Shown in pieces: positions 54,301 to 62,715 of a DNA stretch of 64,000 bases. A model generated the notes under the pieces. That model worked only from the letters and a program-made list of their open reading frames with translations, ran no database searches and was not told where the DNA came from. Source of the DNA: CAZPHI01 sp964586425 (lineage in GTDB: Bacteria > Bacillota > Clostridia > Lachnospirales > Lachnospiraceae); NCBI GenBank assembly GCA_964586425.1, contig CAZPHI010000006.1:1-64000 (forward strand), in the 5' to 3' direction. The translations under genes and the position numbers were made by a program. Numbering within the stretch: the stretch's first letter is position 1; every line of letters starts with the position of its first letter.

Positions 54301-54864
54301 CATATTAGTGCAACTACTGCAGCATTTGACACGGTTGACGAGGATAATATGGATGATATTCCGATTAATATGGTTACAGATGGAGAAAAGGCCACGATTG
54401 GTGGAATGATAATTGACAAAACAATTAAGAATACAAAGAATGGACAGACAATGGCATTCCTTACAATTGAGGATTTGGTAGGAACAGTTGAGGTTATTGT
54501 ATTCCCTCGTGATTACAATAATTACAGACAGTCTATAGAAGTTGATGAGAAAGTATTCATTACTGGAAAAGTTACTGCTAATGCGGATGAAAAACCAAAA
54601 CTGATATGTGAGCGTGTGGTTAAGTTTGATGCAGTTCCTAAAAAATGCTGGATCAGATTCAACAACATGAAGGAGTACGAGGATAGAATTACTTCATTAT
54701 ACAATATGACAGAACAGTCGGACGGAATGGATCAGATTATAATATACTGTAATGAGGAAAAGAAGAAGATAGCTTTACCTCCAAGCAAAAATATATGTGC
54801 TGATGCAACGATGATGGAACGTCTACGAAAAGAATTTGGTAAAGCTAATGTAGAACTTACTTGA
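51397..54864 (+). CDS. dnaE: DNA polymerase III alpha subunit
   Basis: This is the replicative or lagging-strand polymerase of the DnaE type, 1155 residues. The N-terminal PHP domain begins EFTHLHVHTEYSLLDGSS. The palm has the catalytic PDIDVDFCYERRQEV (about residues 398-412). The fingers, HhH and C-terminal OB-fold (about 980-1060, TIGGMIIDKTIKNTKNGQ) are in order. A longer frame starts at 51343. The ATG at 51397 has AAAGGA close upstream, and the ATG at 51406 (MEFTHLHVH) is equally possible. The gene is followed 76 bases later by pfkA. Confidence 0.96.
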   Translation: MKTMEFTHLHVHTEYSLLDGSSKIKEIVARAKELGMDSMAITDHGVMYGVIDFYRAANDVGIKPILGCEVYVAPGSRFEKEANVSDDRYYHLVLLAENNQGYQNLMKIVSKGFVDGFYYKPRVDAEVLAEYSEGIIALSACLAGEVQRYLAKGLYEEAKKAAFKYEEIFGKGNFFLELQDHGYDEQKYVNQELMRLSQDTGIELVATNDIHYTYADDADAHDILLCIQTGKRVSDENRMRYVGGQFYCKSPQEMADLFPYAPQAIENTHKIAERCNVNIEFGVTKLPKYDVPEGYDSWGYLNHLCYEGLAKRYPSQDPALKERLEYELSVIHQMGYVDYFLIVWDFINYAKRNGISVGPGRGSAAGSIVAYCLEITDIDPIKYTLIFERFLNPERVSMPDIDVDFCYERRQEVIDYVVEKYGKDRVVQIVTFGTMAARAVIKDVGRALDYPYAMVDTIAKMIPREIGITIEKALASVADLKKMYDSDAQVKELIDKSKRLEGLPRHASMHAAGVVISQKAVDEYVPLSRGNDGSLVAQFVMTTLEELGLLKMDFLGLRTLTVIQNACRLVTKKNPQFSIDKIDYADKKVYDLIGSGRTEGIFQLESGGMKNFMKELKPQNIEDVIAGISLYRPGPMDFIPKYIKGKNDKDSIVYDCPQLEPILKPTYGCIVYQEQVMQIVRDLAGYTWGRSDLVRRAMSKKKAYVMEKERQNFIYGNDEEGVKGCVRNGIDEKTAGKIYDDMIDFAKYAFNKSHAACYAVVAYETAFLKTYYPAEFMAALMTSVIDNSGKVAEYILNCRQLNINILPPDVNEGEYAFSVSDGAIRYGLSAIKSVGRPTIDACVAEREKNGRFKNLKDFIQRMYGEINKKTVESFIKAGALDAFGATRKQMMLMYVPIMDSVSQEQKNSMSGQISLFDLVDEDSKADFEVKMPDVGEYTKEELLAFEKEVLGIYISGHPLDEYEKMWRRHISATTAAFDTVDEDNMDDIPINMVTDGEKATIGGMIIDKTIKNTKNGQTMAFLTIEDLVGTVEVIVFPRDYNNYRQSIEVDEKVFITGKVTANADEKPKLICERVVKFDAVPKKCWIRFNNMKEYEDRITSLYNMTEQSDGMDQIIIYCNEEKKKIALPPSKNICADATMMERLRKEFGKANVELT

Positions 54865-54940
54865 AAAGTCATTTAGAATGAACTAGAATATAAACATACG
54901 AATTTAATACTATAAGCAAAATATGTCTGGAGGTCTTGAT

Positions 54941-55915
54941 ATGGCAAAGGAAATAAAAACAATTGGAGTTCTTACAAGTGGTGGCGATGCACCGGGTATG
55001 AATGCAGCAATAAGAGCTGTTGTTCGTACGGCATTGGCAAAGGGCATTAAAGTAAAAGGAATTCAAAAGGGCTATAACGGACTGATCAATAATGAAATTA
55101 TAGATATGGATAAGCAAAGTGTTGCGGATATTATTCAACGAGGCGGTACAATTCTTTATACTGCAAGATGTCTTGAATTTATGACAAGCGAAGGCCTTGC
55201 CATAGGTGCTGAGAATTGTAAAAAAGCTGGTATTGATGGAATTGTAGTAATTGGTGGTGATGGTTCATTCAGAGGCGCACAGAAGCTTGCCGAAGCTGGA
55301 ATTAATACAATTGGACTACCTGGTACAATTGATCTTGATATTGCATGTACAGATTATACAATTGGTTTTGATACAGCAGTTAATACTGCAATGCAGGCGA
55401 TTGATAAAATTAGAGATACATCAACTTCTCATGAGAGATGCAGCATTATTGAAGTAATGGGTAGGAATGCAGGATATATAGCATTGTGGTGTGGCATTGC
55501 CAATGGTGCTGAGGACATTCTTCTCCCTGAAAGATATGATAATGATGAACAGGTTTTGATTAATCATATTATTGAAGGCCGTAAGAAGGGTAAAAAGCAT
55601 CATCTGATAATTAATGCAGAAGGAATCGGTCATTCAACTGGAATGGCAAGAAGAATTGAAGCAGCAACCGGAATAGAGACAAGAGCAACAATTCTTGGAT
55701 ATATGCAGAGAGGTGGAAGCCCTACATGTAAAGATAGAATGTATGCATCTGTTATGGGTGCTTATGCAGTTGATTTGCTATGCGAAGGAAAGAGTAACAG
55801 AGTAGTAGCATACAAAGATGGTAAATTCGTAGATTATGATATTGATAAAGCACTTGCAATGACAAAGGATATAGATGAATATCAGTTTATGATAAGTTCT
55901 TTGCTTTCAAAATAG
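54941..55915 (+). CDS. pfkA: ATP-dependent 6-phosphofructokinase
   Basis: This enzyme phosphorylates fructose-6-phosphate, the committed step of glycolysis. The 324 residues show the ATP loop LTSGGDAPGMNAAIRA, GGDGSFRGA and the catalytic loop LPGTIDLDIACTDYTIGFDTA. Here Leu replaces the more usual Asn between the two Asp residues (TIDND in most). The fructose-binding MGRNAGYIAL and the C-terminal GYMQRGGSPT are conserved. The ATG at 54941 is chosen over 54923 because GGAGGT lies 6 bases upstream of it. A terminator follows. Confidence 0.95.
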   Translation: MAKEIKTIGVLTSGGDAPGMNAAIRAVVRTALAKGIKVKGIQKGYNGLINNEIIDMDKQSVADIIQRGGTILYTARCLEFMTSEGLAIGAENCKKAGIDGIVVIGGDGSFRGAQKLAEAGINTIGLPGTIDLDIACTDYTIGFDTAVNTAMQAIDKIRDTSTSHERCSIIEVMGRNAGYIALWCGIANGAEDILLPERYDNDEQVLINHIIEGRKKGKKHHLIINAEGIGHSTGMARRIEAATGIETRATILGYMQRGGSPTCKDRMYASVMGAYAVDLLCEGKSNRVVAYKDGKFVDYDIDKALAMTKDIDEYQFMISSLLSK

Positions 55916-55927
55916 TTATTGTTATAT

Positions 55928-55960
55928 GGCATGTTGGGTTTCCCGCATGCCTTATCTTTT
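55928..55960 (+). terminator. Terminator after pfkA
   Basis: GGCATG (55928-55933) pairs with CATGCC (55946-55951), and inside it GGG with CCC. A T-rich tail TTATCTTTT follows. Confidence 0.65.
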
Positions 55961-56012
55961 ATAATGCGGCAATTGACATATATTATTCAAATCTTATATT
56001 TAAGGAGATATT

Positions 56013-56819
56013 ATGATTTCAAGCACAAGTAATAGTCAGGTAAAATTCGTAGTCGGACTCCAGACAAAGGCAAAATTAAGAAAAGAATATAGACAGTTTG
56101 TAGTTGAAGGTACGAAAATGGTATTAGAAGCACCTCGGGAAGCTGTTGATAAGGTATATTACTCTGAAAGTTATGAAATGAATAACAAGGATATTATTGG
56201 TAATACTATTAATAATCTTCCTCACGAAGTTGTTACAGATAATGTGTTCAAACAGATGTCAGATACAAAGACTCCGCAGGGAATATTAGCAGTTATCAAT
56301 ATGAAACGATATTCCATAGATGATATTATTGAAAAAAACGTTAATATAAACGGAAAAACGAAGAAATTTCTTGTACTTATAGAAAATCTGCAGGATCCAG
56401 GGAATCTTGGAACTATAATTAGAACATCAGAGGGTGCAGGTGTAACAGGAATTATTATGAGTAGTAACACTGTTGATGTATATAATCCAAAGACAATTAG
56501 ATCAACAATGGGCTCAATATACAGGGTACCATTTGTGTATGAAGATGATTTTATCGAAGCACTCAGTTATATTTCTAAAAAAAGTATAAACATTTACGCG
56601 GCACATCTTAATGGAAATAATTCATATACAGACGAGAAATACAGTGATAATGTGGCTTTCCTCATTGGTAATGAAGGGAATGGATTATCTGAAGAAGCAA
56701 CAGAAAAAGCACAAATTTTAATAAAAATTCCAATGTCGGGAAAAGTTGAATCACTTAATGCTTCAATAGCAACTGCAATTCTTTTATACGAGGCAAAAAG
56801 GCAGTTTGAAGGAAAATAG
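56013..56819 (+). CDS. TrmH/SpoU-family RNA 2'-O-methyltransferase
   Basis: This SPOUT-fold methyltransferase has 268 residues. An N-terminal RNA-binding substrate domain begins ISSTSNSQVKFVVGLQTKAK and contains FVVEGTKMVLEA. The SpoU catalytic domain has LIENLQDPGNLGTIIRTSEG (motif 1, about residues 127-146), FLIGNEGNGLSEE (motif 2, about 213) and KIPMSGKVESLNASIATAIL (motif 3). It most likely methylates a ribose of 23S rRNA or tRNA; the site is unknown. The start follows AAGGAG. Confidence 0.93.
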   Translation: MISSTSNSQVKFVVGLQTKAKLRKEYRQFVVEGTKMVLEAPREAVDKVYYSESYEMNNKDIIGNTINNLPHEVVTDNVFKQMSDTKTPQGILAVINMKRYSIDDIIEKNVNINGKTKKFLVLIENLQDPGNLGTIIRTSEGAGVTGIIMSSNTVDVYNPKTIRSTMGSIYRVPFVYEDDFIEALSYISKKSINIYAAHLNGNNSYTDEKYSDNVAFLIGNEGNGLSEEATEKAQILIKIPMSGKVESLNASIATAILLYEAKRQFEGK

Positions 56820-57131
56820 TGGAAAAAAATCAGTACAAAAAAAGTACGTTTAATAGTTATAGTTTGAATTTGAAAATATTAAGAAAGTATAAACCTAGTC
56901 TTGAAACCCGCATAAATACTGGGATTGCTGCACAGTTGACAAAGGATACCATCTTTGGTACAATGGTTCTCGTAACTTATGTAACAATTTCGTAACAATT
57001 ATATATTGAACGTGTATACTGAAAGTATACTATGTGTTAATTGTTAGAACATTACAGGAAGATAGAGGTGAAGGACTTCTCTTCCCTCACAATTCTGGTA
57101 CTATTACAGGCTTGCAAGATTGGAGGTTAAT
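56820..57131 (+). promoter_or_regulatory. Intergenic region with promoter of cell-wall hydrolase gene
   Basis: A consensus promoter is present: TTGACA (56936-56941), 17 bases, TACAAT (56959-56964). The leader of about 165 bases contains GTATAC-TGAAA-GTATAC (57015-57031, small hairpin or operator) and repeated GTAACAATT/GTAACTTATGTAACAA words at about 56972-56999. No gene is seen in this gap. Confidence 0.75.
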
Positions 57132-58355
57132 ATGAAACTTAGAAGTAGAAAGGCAGCGTTGTATGCACTTATCGGTTTCGTAACGATGATGCAGCTGGTA
57201 TTCACCAGAACAACAGATGCAAGTACTACTAATGAGTCTAATGGAAAGGCTGGTTATGCAGATAATGCAGCAACCACCGCATCTTACGTGGAAAACTCAA
57301 GATCTATCGTAGGATCACTTGAAACAGAAACAGATAAACCTAAAACGATTTTTACAGGTAAGGCAATTGCCCTTACAGACCCTTACCTGGAAGTAATGAC
57401 AGAAGCAAGTGAAGAGGCCGAAGTAATTGGAAAGCTTTACAATTATAATATTGCGGATGTTGTACAACAGGAAGGACAATGGACCAGAATAACATCTGGT
57501 AATCTTAATGGATACGTTAAGACACAGGCCCTTGTCTTTGGAGAAGAGGCAGAAGCGGTAGCAAAGTTAATGACAGACGTGTCAGCTACAGTTAATAATG
57601 ATCACGCATGGGTGTGTGCAGACATCGAAGCGGATTCAGAACCTATTGCGACAGCTATGGCTGGAACGGTAGCAAAACCACTTTCAACATTGAATGGATA
57701 TGTATATGTTCAGTTTGAGGATGGTGTACAGGGATATATGTCTAAGGACAATATATCAATAGACTTTGGATTCTCAACAGGAGTTACAATTGAGGAAGAA
57801 GAAGCTGAGGCAGCAAGAATAGCTGCAGAAGAAGCAGCCCTTGAAGCAGAGAGACAGAGAGCCGAGGAAGCCAGATTAGAGGCTGAACGACAGGCGCAGA
57901 GAGAGGCTGAATTAAGACAAAGAGTTATAGCTAATACAATTAGCGGTACAGATATAACATATAATCCAACGATGACAGTAACTGATGACGAGATATGGTT
58001 ATTAGCCTGCCTGATAGATTATGAAGCTGGATGGGAACCATATGAGGGCAAACTTGCAGTAGCAAATGTGGTTCTTAACAGAGTAAGAAGTTCAAGATAT
58101 GCCAATACTATGGCGGGAGTTATATATTCTCCGTCACAGTTTAGTGGAGTTTCAGATGGCAATTATAATCCATCGGCAAAGTTCCAGGGATATCTCAATA
58201 ATGGCCCAAGAACACAGGAATGTATGCAGGCAGCACTTGAGGCATTGTCTGGTATAAACAACATAGGCTCGTATACAAGCTTCCTGAGCACAAGAATTGC
58301 AAATTATTCTGCATATTCTACATTCGTCGTAATCGGCGGTCATTGTTTCCATTAG
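57132..58355 (+). CDS. Secreted cell-wall hydrolase with SH3-like domains (SleB-type)
   Basis: The 407-residue exported protein has a signal peptide (about residues 1-32; positive MKLRSRK, then hydrophobic YALIGFVTMMQLVF). Two SH3-like repeats lie at about 65-135 and 140-215, and an acidic/basic coiled coil of Glu, Ala and Arg spans about 218-265. The C-terminal Hydrolase_2 domain (about 285-405) has EIWLLACLIDYEAGWEPYEG with the likely catalytic Glu and VANVVLNRVRSSRY. SleB/CwlJ relatives cut peptidoglycan, often spore cortex; vegetative roles exist. The ATG at 57132 follows GGAGG; an in-frame TTG at 57120 is less likely. Confidence 0.9.
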   Translation: MKLRSRKAALYALIGFVTMMQLVFTRTTDASTTNESNGKAGYADNAATTASYVENSRSIVGSLETETDKPKTIFTGKAIALTDPYLEVMTEASEEAEVIGKLYNYNIADVVQQEGQWTRITSGNLNGYVKTQALVFGEEAEAVAKLMTDVSATVNNDHAWVCADIEADSEPIATAMAGTVAKPLSTLNGYVYVQFEDGVQGYMSKDNISIDFGFSTGVTIEEEEAEAARIAAEEAALEAERQRAEEARLEAERQAQREAELRQRVIANTISGTDITYNPTMTVTDDEIWLLACLIDYEAGWEPYEGKLAVANVVLNRVRSSRYANTMAGVIYSPSQFSGVSDGNYNPSAKFQGYLNNGPRTQECMQAALEALSGINNIGSYTSFLSTRIANYSAYSTFVVIGGHCFH

Positions 58356-58383
58356 AATCAAAATTAATATCAAGATGATATTG

Positions 58384-58431
58384 GCCAGTACACATACAGA
58401 TTAACTTGCTGTATGTGGGCTGGCTTTTTTT
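58384..58431 (+). terminator. Terminator after the cell-wall hydrolase gene
   Basis: GCCAG plus ACATACAG (58384-58399) pairs with CTGTATGT plus CTGGC (58409-58424), followed by seven T residues. Confidence 0.85.
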
Positions 58432-58507
58432 ATGTTGTAATAGTTATAAAAATGCGATACAATGAATAAGATAATATGTATTACATATAGTAGAATGGAG
58501 GTAGAGT

Positions 58508-58939
58508 ATGGAGGCTATAGTATGGCTTATTGTACTAGCTGTAATGGTGGTTATTGAGATAATAACGTTGGGGCTTACCACAATTTGGTTTGCGGCTGGA
58601 GCTTTAGTTGCAATGATTCTTGCACTTCTGGGACTTAATACAGTTGTACAGATTATTGCGTGGGCAGTTGTTTCAGTTATATTATTGCTTTTAACAAGAC
58701 CACTGGCATTAAAGTACATGAGTAAGACAACAAAGACTAATGTTGATTCACTTATTGGAATGACAGCAAAGGTTACAGAAGAAATCGATAATATTAATGC
58801 GAAAGGATATGTTACTGTCAATGGACAGGACTGGGCAGCAAGGAATATTAGAGATGACGAGGTGATTATGAAGGACACCTATGTTACGATTGATAAGATA
58901 TCAGGAGTTAAGCTTATTGTAGAAGTTAAGCTTGATTAA
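58508..58939 (+). CDS. NfeD-family membrane protein
   Basis: This 143-residue protein has three predicted membrane helices (about residues 3-22, 28-46, 49-67) and a C-terminal OB-fold (about 80-143; GMTAKVTEEID, GYVTVNGQDWAAR). That is the short NfeD type. NfeD partners with SPFH proteins, and here an SPFH gene follows 60 bases later. Start GGAGG at 58497-58501. They are thought to organise membrane microdomains. Confidence 0.9.
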   Translation: MEAIVWLIVLAVMVVIEIITLGLTTIWFAAGALVAMILALLGLNTVVQIIAWAVVSVILLLLTRPLALKYMSKTTKTNVDSLIGMTAKVTEEIDNINAKGYVTVNGQDWAARNIRDDEVIMKDTYVTIDKISGVKLIVEVKLD

Positions 58940-58999
58940 TGATAAATGTTATAAACACTGAGTATATATGCACAGTAGTGTGCAAGAAAGAGGTTAATT

Positions 59000-59932
59000 A
59001 TGGATTTTGGAATTATAGTTGCATTAATTGTTATAGTATTGATTATTCTCGCTTCATGCGTAAAGATTGTTCCACAGGCACATTCAATTGTACTTGAAAG
59101 ACTTGGAGCATATAAAGAGACTTGGAATGTTGGTATTCATTTTAAGGTTCCATTTATTGATAAAACTGCTAAGAATATTATTCTTAAAGAGCAGGTAGTA
59201 GATTTTCCACCTCAGCCAGTTATTACAAAGGATAATGTAACAATGAGAATTGATACAGTTGTATTCTTTCAGATTACAGACCCTAAGTTATATGCATATG
59301 GTGTTGAGAATCCAATAATGGCTATTGAGAACCTTACAGCTACAACACTTCGTAATATTATCGGTGATCTTGAACTTGATGAGACACTTACATCAAGAGA
59401 GATTATTAATACAAAGATGAGAGTTCAGCTTGATTCAGCTACTGACCCATGGGGCATTAAAGTTAACCGAGTAGAATTAAAGAATATTATTCCACCAGCT
59501 GCAATTCAGGAAGCAATGGAGAAACAGATGAAAGCAGAGCGAGAAAGACGTGAGTCAATTCTTAGAGCTGAAGGTGAGAAGAAATCAACAATTCTTGTTG
59601 CAGAAGGACAGAAAGCATCAGCAATTCTTGATGCAGAAGCTGAAAAGGAAGCTGCTATTCTTAGAGCAGAGGCAAAGAAAGAAGCGACTATCAGAGAAGC
59701 CGAAGGTCAGGCACAGGCTATCTTAGCAGTACAGCAGGCTAATGCAGAAGGTATTAAGCTTATCAATGATGCAGCACCTAGTGAGGCTGTATTAAGAATT
59801 AAGAGCTTAGAAGCATTTGCCAAGGCAGCAGATGGAAAGGCAACAAAGATTATTGTTCCATCTGAAATTCAGAGTATTGCAGGACTTGCAAAATCAGTTG
59901 TAGAGATTGCTAAAGAAGATACTCAGTTATAA
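59000..59932 (+). CDS. SPFH/band-7 (stomatin-like) protein
   Basis: This 310-residue protein has an N-terminal membrane helix (about residues 2-20), a band-7/SPFH domain (about 22-190; KIVPQAHSIVLERLGAY, then VVDFPPQPVITKDNVTM) and an Ala/Glu-rich coiled coil (about 185-260) with repeated EAEKEAAILRAEAKKEA-like units. It is of the QmcA/YbbK type. Together with the NfeD protein upstream it probably forms a membrane scaffold complex. The start follows AGAGG. Confidence 0.93.
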   Translation: MDFGIIVALIVIVLIILASCVKIVPQAHSIVLERLGAYKETWNVGIHFKVPFIDKTAKNIILKEQVVDFPPQPVITKDNVTMRIDTVVFFQITDPKLYAYGVENPIMAIENLTATTLRNIIGDLELDETLTSREIINTKMRVQLDSATDPWGIKVNRVELKNIIPPAAIQEAMEKQMKAERERRESILRAEGEKKSTILVAEGQKASAILDAEAEKEAAILRAEAKKEATIREAEGQAQAILAVQQANAEGIKLINDAAPSEAVLRIKSLEAFAKAADGKATKIIVPSEIQSIAGLAKSVVEIAKEDTQL

Positions 59933-59966
59933 GATATAGATTTAATACAGCACGGAGGAATTAACA

Positions 59967-60959
59967 ATGAATTTAAAAGGACGTAATTTTTTGACTCTTA
60001 AGGATTATTCTCCTGAAGAGATAGAATATCTTCTTGATCTTTCAGCAAAGCTTAAAGATATGAAAAAGAAAGGTATTGTAGAACATAAATTAATTGGCAA
60101 GAATGTAGCTCTTATATTCGAGAAGACAAGTACAAGAACAAGATGTTCATTTGAAGTAGCAGCTCATGATTTGGGTATGGGAGTAACATACCTTGACCCA
60201 ACAGGCTCTCAGATAGGCAAGAAAGAAAGTATTGCCGATACAGCAAGGGTTCTTGGAAGAATGTATGAGGGAATTGAATACAGAGGATATGGTCAGGAGA
60301 TAGTTGAAGATCTTGCAAAGTATGCAGGTGTTCCAGTGTGGAATGGACTTACTAATGAATACCATCCAACACAGATGTTAGCTGATATGCTTACAATACG
60401 TGAAAAGCTGGGAAGACTTAAAGGCTTTAATCTTGTATACATGGGTGACGCAAGATATAATATGGGTAATTCATGGATGATAGCGTGCGCAAAGATGGGT
60501 ATTAACTTTACAGCATGTGCGCCAAAGGCATATCACCCAGCTCAAGAGCTTGTAGAGCAGTGTAAGATATATGCAGCAGAAAGTGGTGCAACGATTACAT
60601 TGAGTGAAGACGTTATGGCAGCAACTAAGAATGCAGATGTAATATATACAGATGTATGGGTATCAATGGGTGAACCTGATGAGGTATGGGCTGAAAGAAT
60701 TGAAGCTCTTCTTCCATATCAGGTTAATAAGAAAGTAATGGATAATGCGAGTGATAATGTAATATTTATGCATTGTCTTCCAGCTTTTCATGATCTTAAG
60801 ACCAAGATTGGCAAAGAGATTCATGACAAGTTCAACCTTGATGAGATGGAAGTAACAGATGAGGTATTCGAATCGGAAGCTTCTGTAGTATTTGATGAGG
60901 CAGAGAATCGTATGCATACAATTAAAGCAGTTATGGCTGCAACACTTGGTGCATACTAA
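59967..60959 (+). CDS. argF: Ornithine carbamoyltransferase
   Basis: This enzyme makes citrulline from ornithine and carbamoyl phosphate. The 330-residue protein has the carbamoyl phosphate loop STRTRCSFEVAAHD (about residues 55-68), HPTQM (about 133) for substrate binding, the SMG loop in WVSMGEPDE and the ornithine-binding MHCLPAFHD (about 269-277). Whether it acts in biosynthesis (argF) or arginine degradation (arcB) cannot be told from context, as no other arginine gene is adjacent. The start follows GGAGG. Confidence 0.95.
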   Translation: MNLKGRNFLTLKDYSPEEIEYLLDLSAKLKDMKKKGIVEHKLIGKNVALIFEKTSTRTRCSFEVAAHDLGMGVTYLDPTGSQIGKKESIADTARVLGRMYEGIEYRGYGQEIVEDLAKYAGVPVWNGLTNEYHPTQMLADMLTIREKLGRLKGFNLVYMGDARYNMGNSWMIACAKMGINFTACAPKAYHPAQELVEQCKIYAAESGATITLSEDVMAATKNADVIYTDVWVSMGEPDEVWAERIEALLPYQVNKKVMDNASDNVIFMHCLPAFHDLKTKIGKEIHDKFNLDEMEVTDEVFESEASVVFDEAENRMHTIKAVMAATLGAY

Positions 60960-60973
60960 ACAAATAATTAATT

Positions 60974-61012
60974 CATAACGCTGCGGATGATTCGTTGTCT
61001 TGCAGCGTTATG
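60974..61012. other. Strong hairpin after argF
   Basis: CATAACGCTGC (60974-60984) and GCAGCGTTATG (61002-61012) form a perfect 11-bp stem with a 17-base loop. No T-run follows, so it is a poor intrinsic terminator and may instead protect the 3' end of the argF message. Confidence 0.6.
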
Positions 61013-61047
61013 TAATCATAAGTCTCATTGGGAAGGAATAGATTAAG

Positions 61048-61332
61048 ATGTACTATACAACCAGCAACACATACAAAAAACCAAGAAAAATTATTAATAT
61101 AACGAGCATTATATTAGGCGTAGCAATAGTCTTATTATTCTTAACGGCACTGATGTTTCGTAAGTTGAATTCCATACTGTTACCAGCAATATTTGCCTGT
61201 GGCTGTTTGATGAATTTGATATTGGGAATAAAGCATCTTTCAGATTATGAGAAGGTATCAGGTATTGTACTAATAATCATTGCAGTATTCTATGCAATTA
61301 TGGCAGCATTCACATATGCAGCAATTATGTAA
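61048..61332 (+). CDS. Small three-helix membrane protein, unknown function
   Basis: This 94-residue protein has a short basic N-terminus (YKKPRK) and three predicted helices (about residues 17-37, 42-58, 68-92). I recognise no family with known function. GGAAGG lies 10-15 bases before the ATG. It is 22 bases upstream of birA on the same strand, so it is probably co-transcribed. Confidence 0.75.
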   Translation: MYYTTSNTYKKPRKIINITSIILGVAIVLLFLTALMFRKLNSILLPAIFACGCLMNLILGIKHLSDYEKVSGIVLIIIAVFYAIMAAFTYAAIM

Positions 61333-61354
61333 TTGAAGATAAGGAAGACACAAT

Positions 61355-62344
61355 ATGAAGACAAAGATATTAAAGATGATTCGCAGTGCTCTTGATGGTG
61401 AATTTGTGTCGGGACAGGAGATGTGTGAACAGTTGGGCGTATCAAGAACGGCCGTCTGGAAATGCATTAACCAGCTGAAGGATTGTGGATATGAGATAGA
61501 GGCTGTGCCAAACAAAGGATATCATATTATTAGTTATCCGGACAGAGTTGACAAATTAGAACTAGAGAGTTTATTCAATGGAGAATTTGTCGGTAAGGAA
61601 GTACATTCTTTTGCAATAATAGATTCAACGAATAATGAAGCAAAAAGACTGGCAGAAGCTGGTGCCAAACATGGAACACTTGTAATATCTGAACAGCAGA
61701 ATGGTGGCAAGGGCAGAAGAGGCAGGAATTGGGCATCGCCAGCTGGCAATGGAATATGGATGACGCTAATACTAAGACCTGAACTTGAGCCAATAAAAGC
61801 ATCGATGTTAACGCTTGTTGCAGCAATGGCAGTAAGAGATGCAATTATAGATGTATGTGACAATGCAGAATGCCAAATCAAGTGGCCTAATGATATAGTT
61901 ATTAATGGAAAGAAAATATGTGGTATTCTTACAGAGATGAGTGCTGATCCAGATTCTATTAATTATGTGGTTGTAGGCATAGGAATTAATGTTAATACTG
62001 AAAGCTTTCCTGATGATATTGCAAAAGTAGCGACGTCTATTAGGTGCGAAGTAAAACATAGTGTGAGAAGAAGCAGCATAATTGTGAATTTCGAGAAAGC
62101 ATTTGAAAAGTATTATGCTAGGTTTATAAAAACACAGGACTTGTCACTAATAAAGGATGAATATAACAAGGTTCTAGTCAATATAGGCAGAACAGTGAAG
62201 ATTATAGAAAAAAATAATGAATACACAGGCAAAGCACTTGGAATAGATGAGACGGGCTGCCTTTTGGTAGAACGTGAAGATGGAACGGTTGAAGAGGTTT
62301 TGTCAGGTGAAGTATCAGTAAGAGGAGTTTATGGATATGTATGA
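61355..62344 (+). CDS. birA: Biotin--protein ligase / biotin operon repressor
   Basis: This bifunctional protein has 329 residues. The N-terminal helix-turn-helix (about residues 1-60, VSGQEMCEQLGVSRTAVWKC) binds DNA. The ligase domain has the biotinyl-AMP loop GGKGRRGRNWASP (about 112-124), KWPNDIVINGKKICGIL (about 171-187) and a C-terminal SH3-like domain. It attaches biotin to carboxylases and may repress biotin genes. The next gene overlaps it by 14 bases. Confidence 0.95.
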   Translation: MKTKILKMIRSALDGEFVSGQEMCEQLGVSRTAVWKCINQLKDCGYEIEAVPNKGYHIISYPDRVDKLELESLFNGEFVGKEVHSFAIIDSTNNEAKRLAEAGAKHGTLVISEQQNGGKGRRGRNWASPAGNGIWMTLILRPELEPIKASMLTLVAAMAVRDAIIDVCDNAECQIKWPNDIVINGKKICGILTEMSADPDSINYVVVGIGINVNTESFPDDIAKVATSIRCEVKHSVRRSSIIVNFEKAFEKYYARFIKTQDLSLIKDEYNKVLVNIGRTVKIIEKNNEYTGKALGIDETGCLLVEREDGTVEEVLSGEVSVRGVYGYV

Positions 62345-62681
62345 TGATAATGTGACATTATGCGCAGCTAGTGCATATGAAAAGAAATATTACCTTAATC
62401 CGGATTTTGCAGCACTTCCTGAGGATGTTAAGAACGAGTTGCAGATAGCCTGCGTGCTTTTTACAGAGGAAGTTGGTGGTATTCTTACACTTGAGTATGA
62501 TGAGGATGGCAATCTTAATCTAAAGACAGAAGCTTCAGAAGGTGACCTTTTATATGATGATATTGCCTGCGGATTGTTGATTAAGAGAATTCAGAATGAA
62601 AAACGTGATTTGCTGGAAGCACTTGAGATGTATTACAAGGTATTCTTTTTGAATCAGGATGAGACTGAGTTAGGTAAATAA
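62331..62681 (+). CDS. DUF6145-like protein, unknown function
   Basis: This acidic 116-residue protein has no membrane segments. It resembles a family I know as DUF6145 from Lachnospiraceae, usually beside birA; the name is from memory and unverified. Visible features are SAYEKKYYLNPDFAALPEDV and a central EEVGGILTLEYDEDG. The start lies within the end of birA, with GAGG in that gene upstream, suggesting coupling. No function is known. Confidence 0.75.
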   Translation: MDMYDDNVTLCAASAYEKKYYLNPDFAALPEDVKNELQIACVLFTEEVGGILTLEYDEDGNLNLKTEASEGDLLYDDIACGLLIKRIQNEKRDLLEALEMYYKVFFLNQDETELGK

Positions 62682-62715
62682 TTATTATTTATAATACGAT
62701 TGATAGGAAAAATAT

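Noticed and set aside
55973..56000. TTGACA-16-TATATT before the TrmH-type gene
   Set aside because: Transcription would start after the ribosome binding site, leaving a leaderless message; probably chance.
59933..59966. Arginine-responsive leader or T-box before argF
   Set aside because: Only 34 bases separate it from the SPFH gene, with no specifier stem or terminator.
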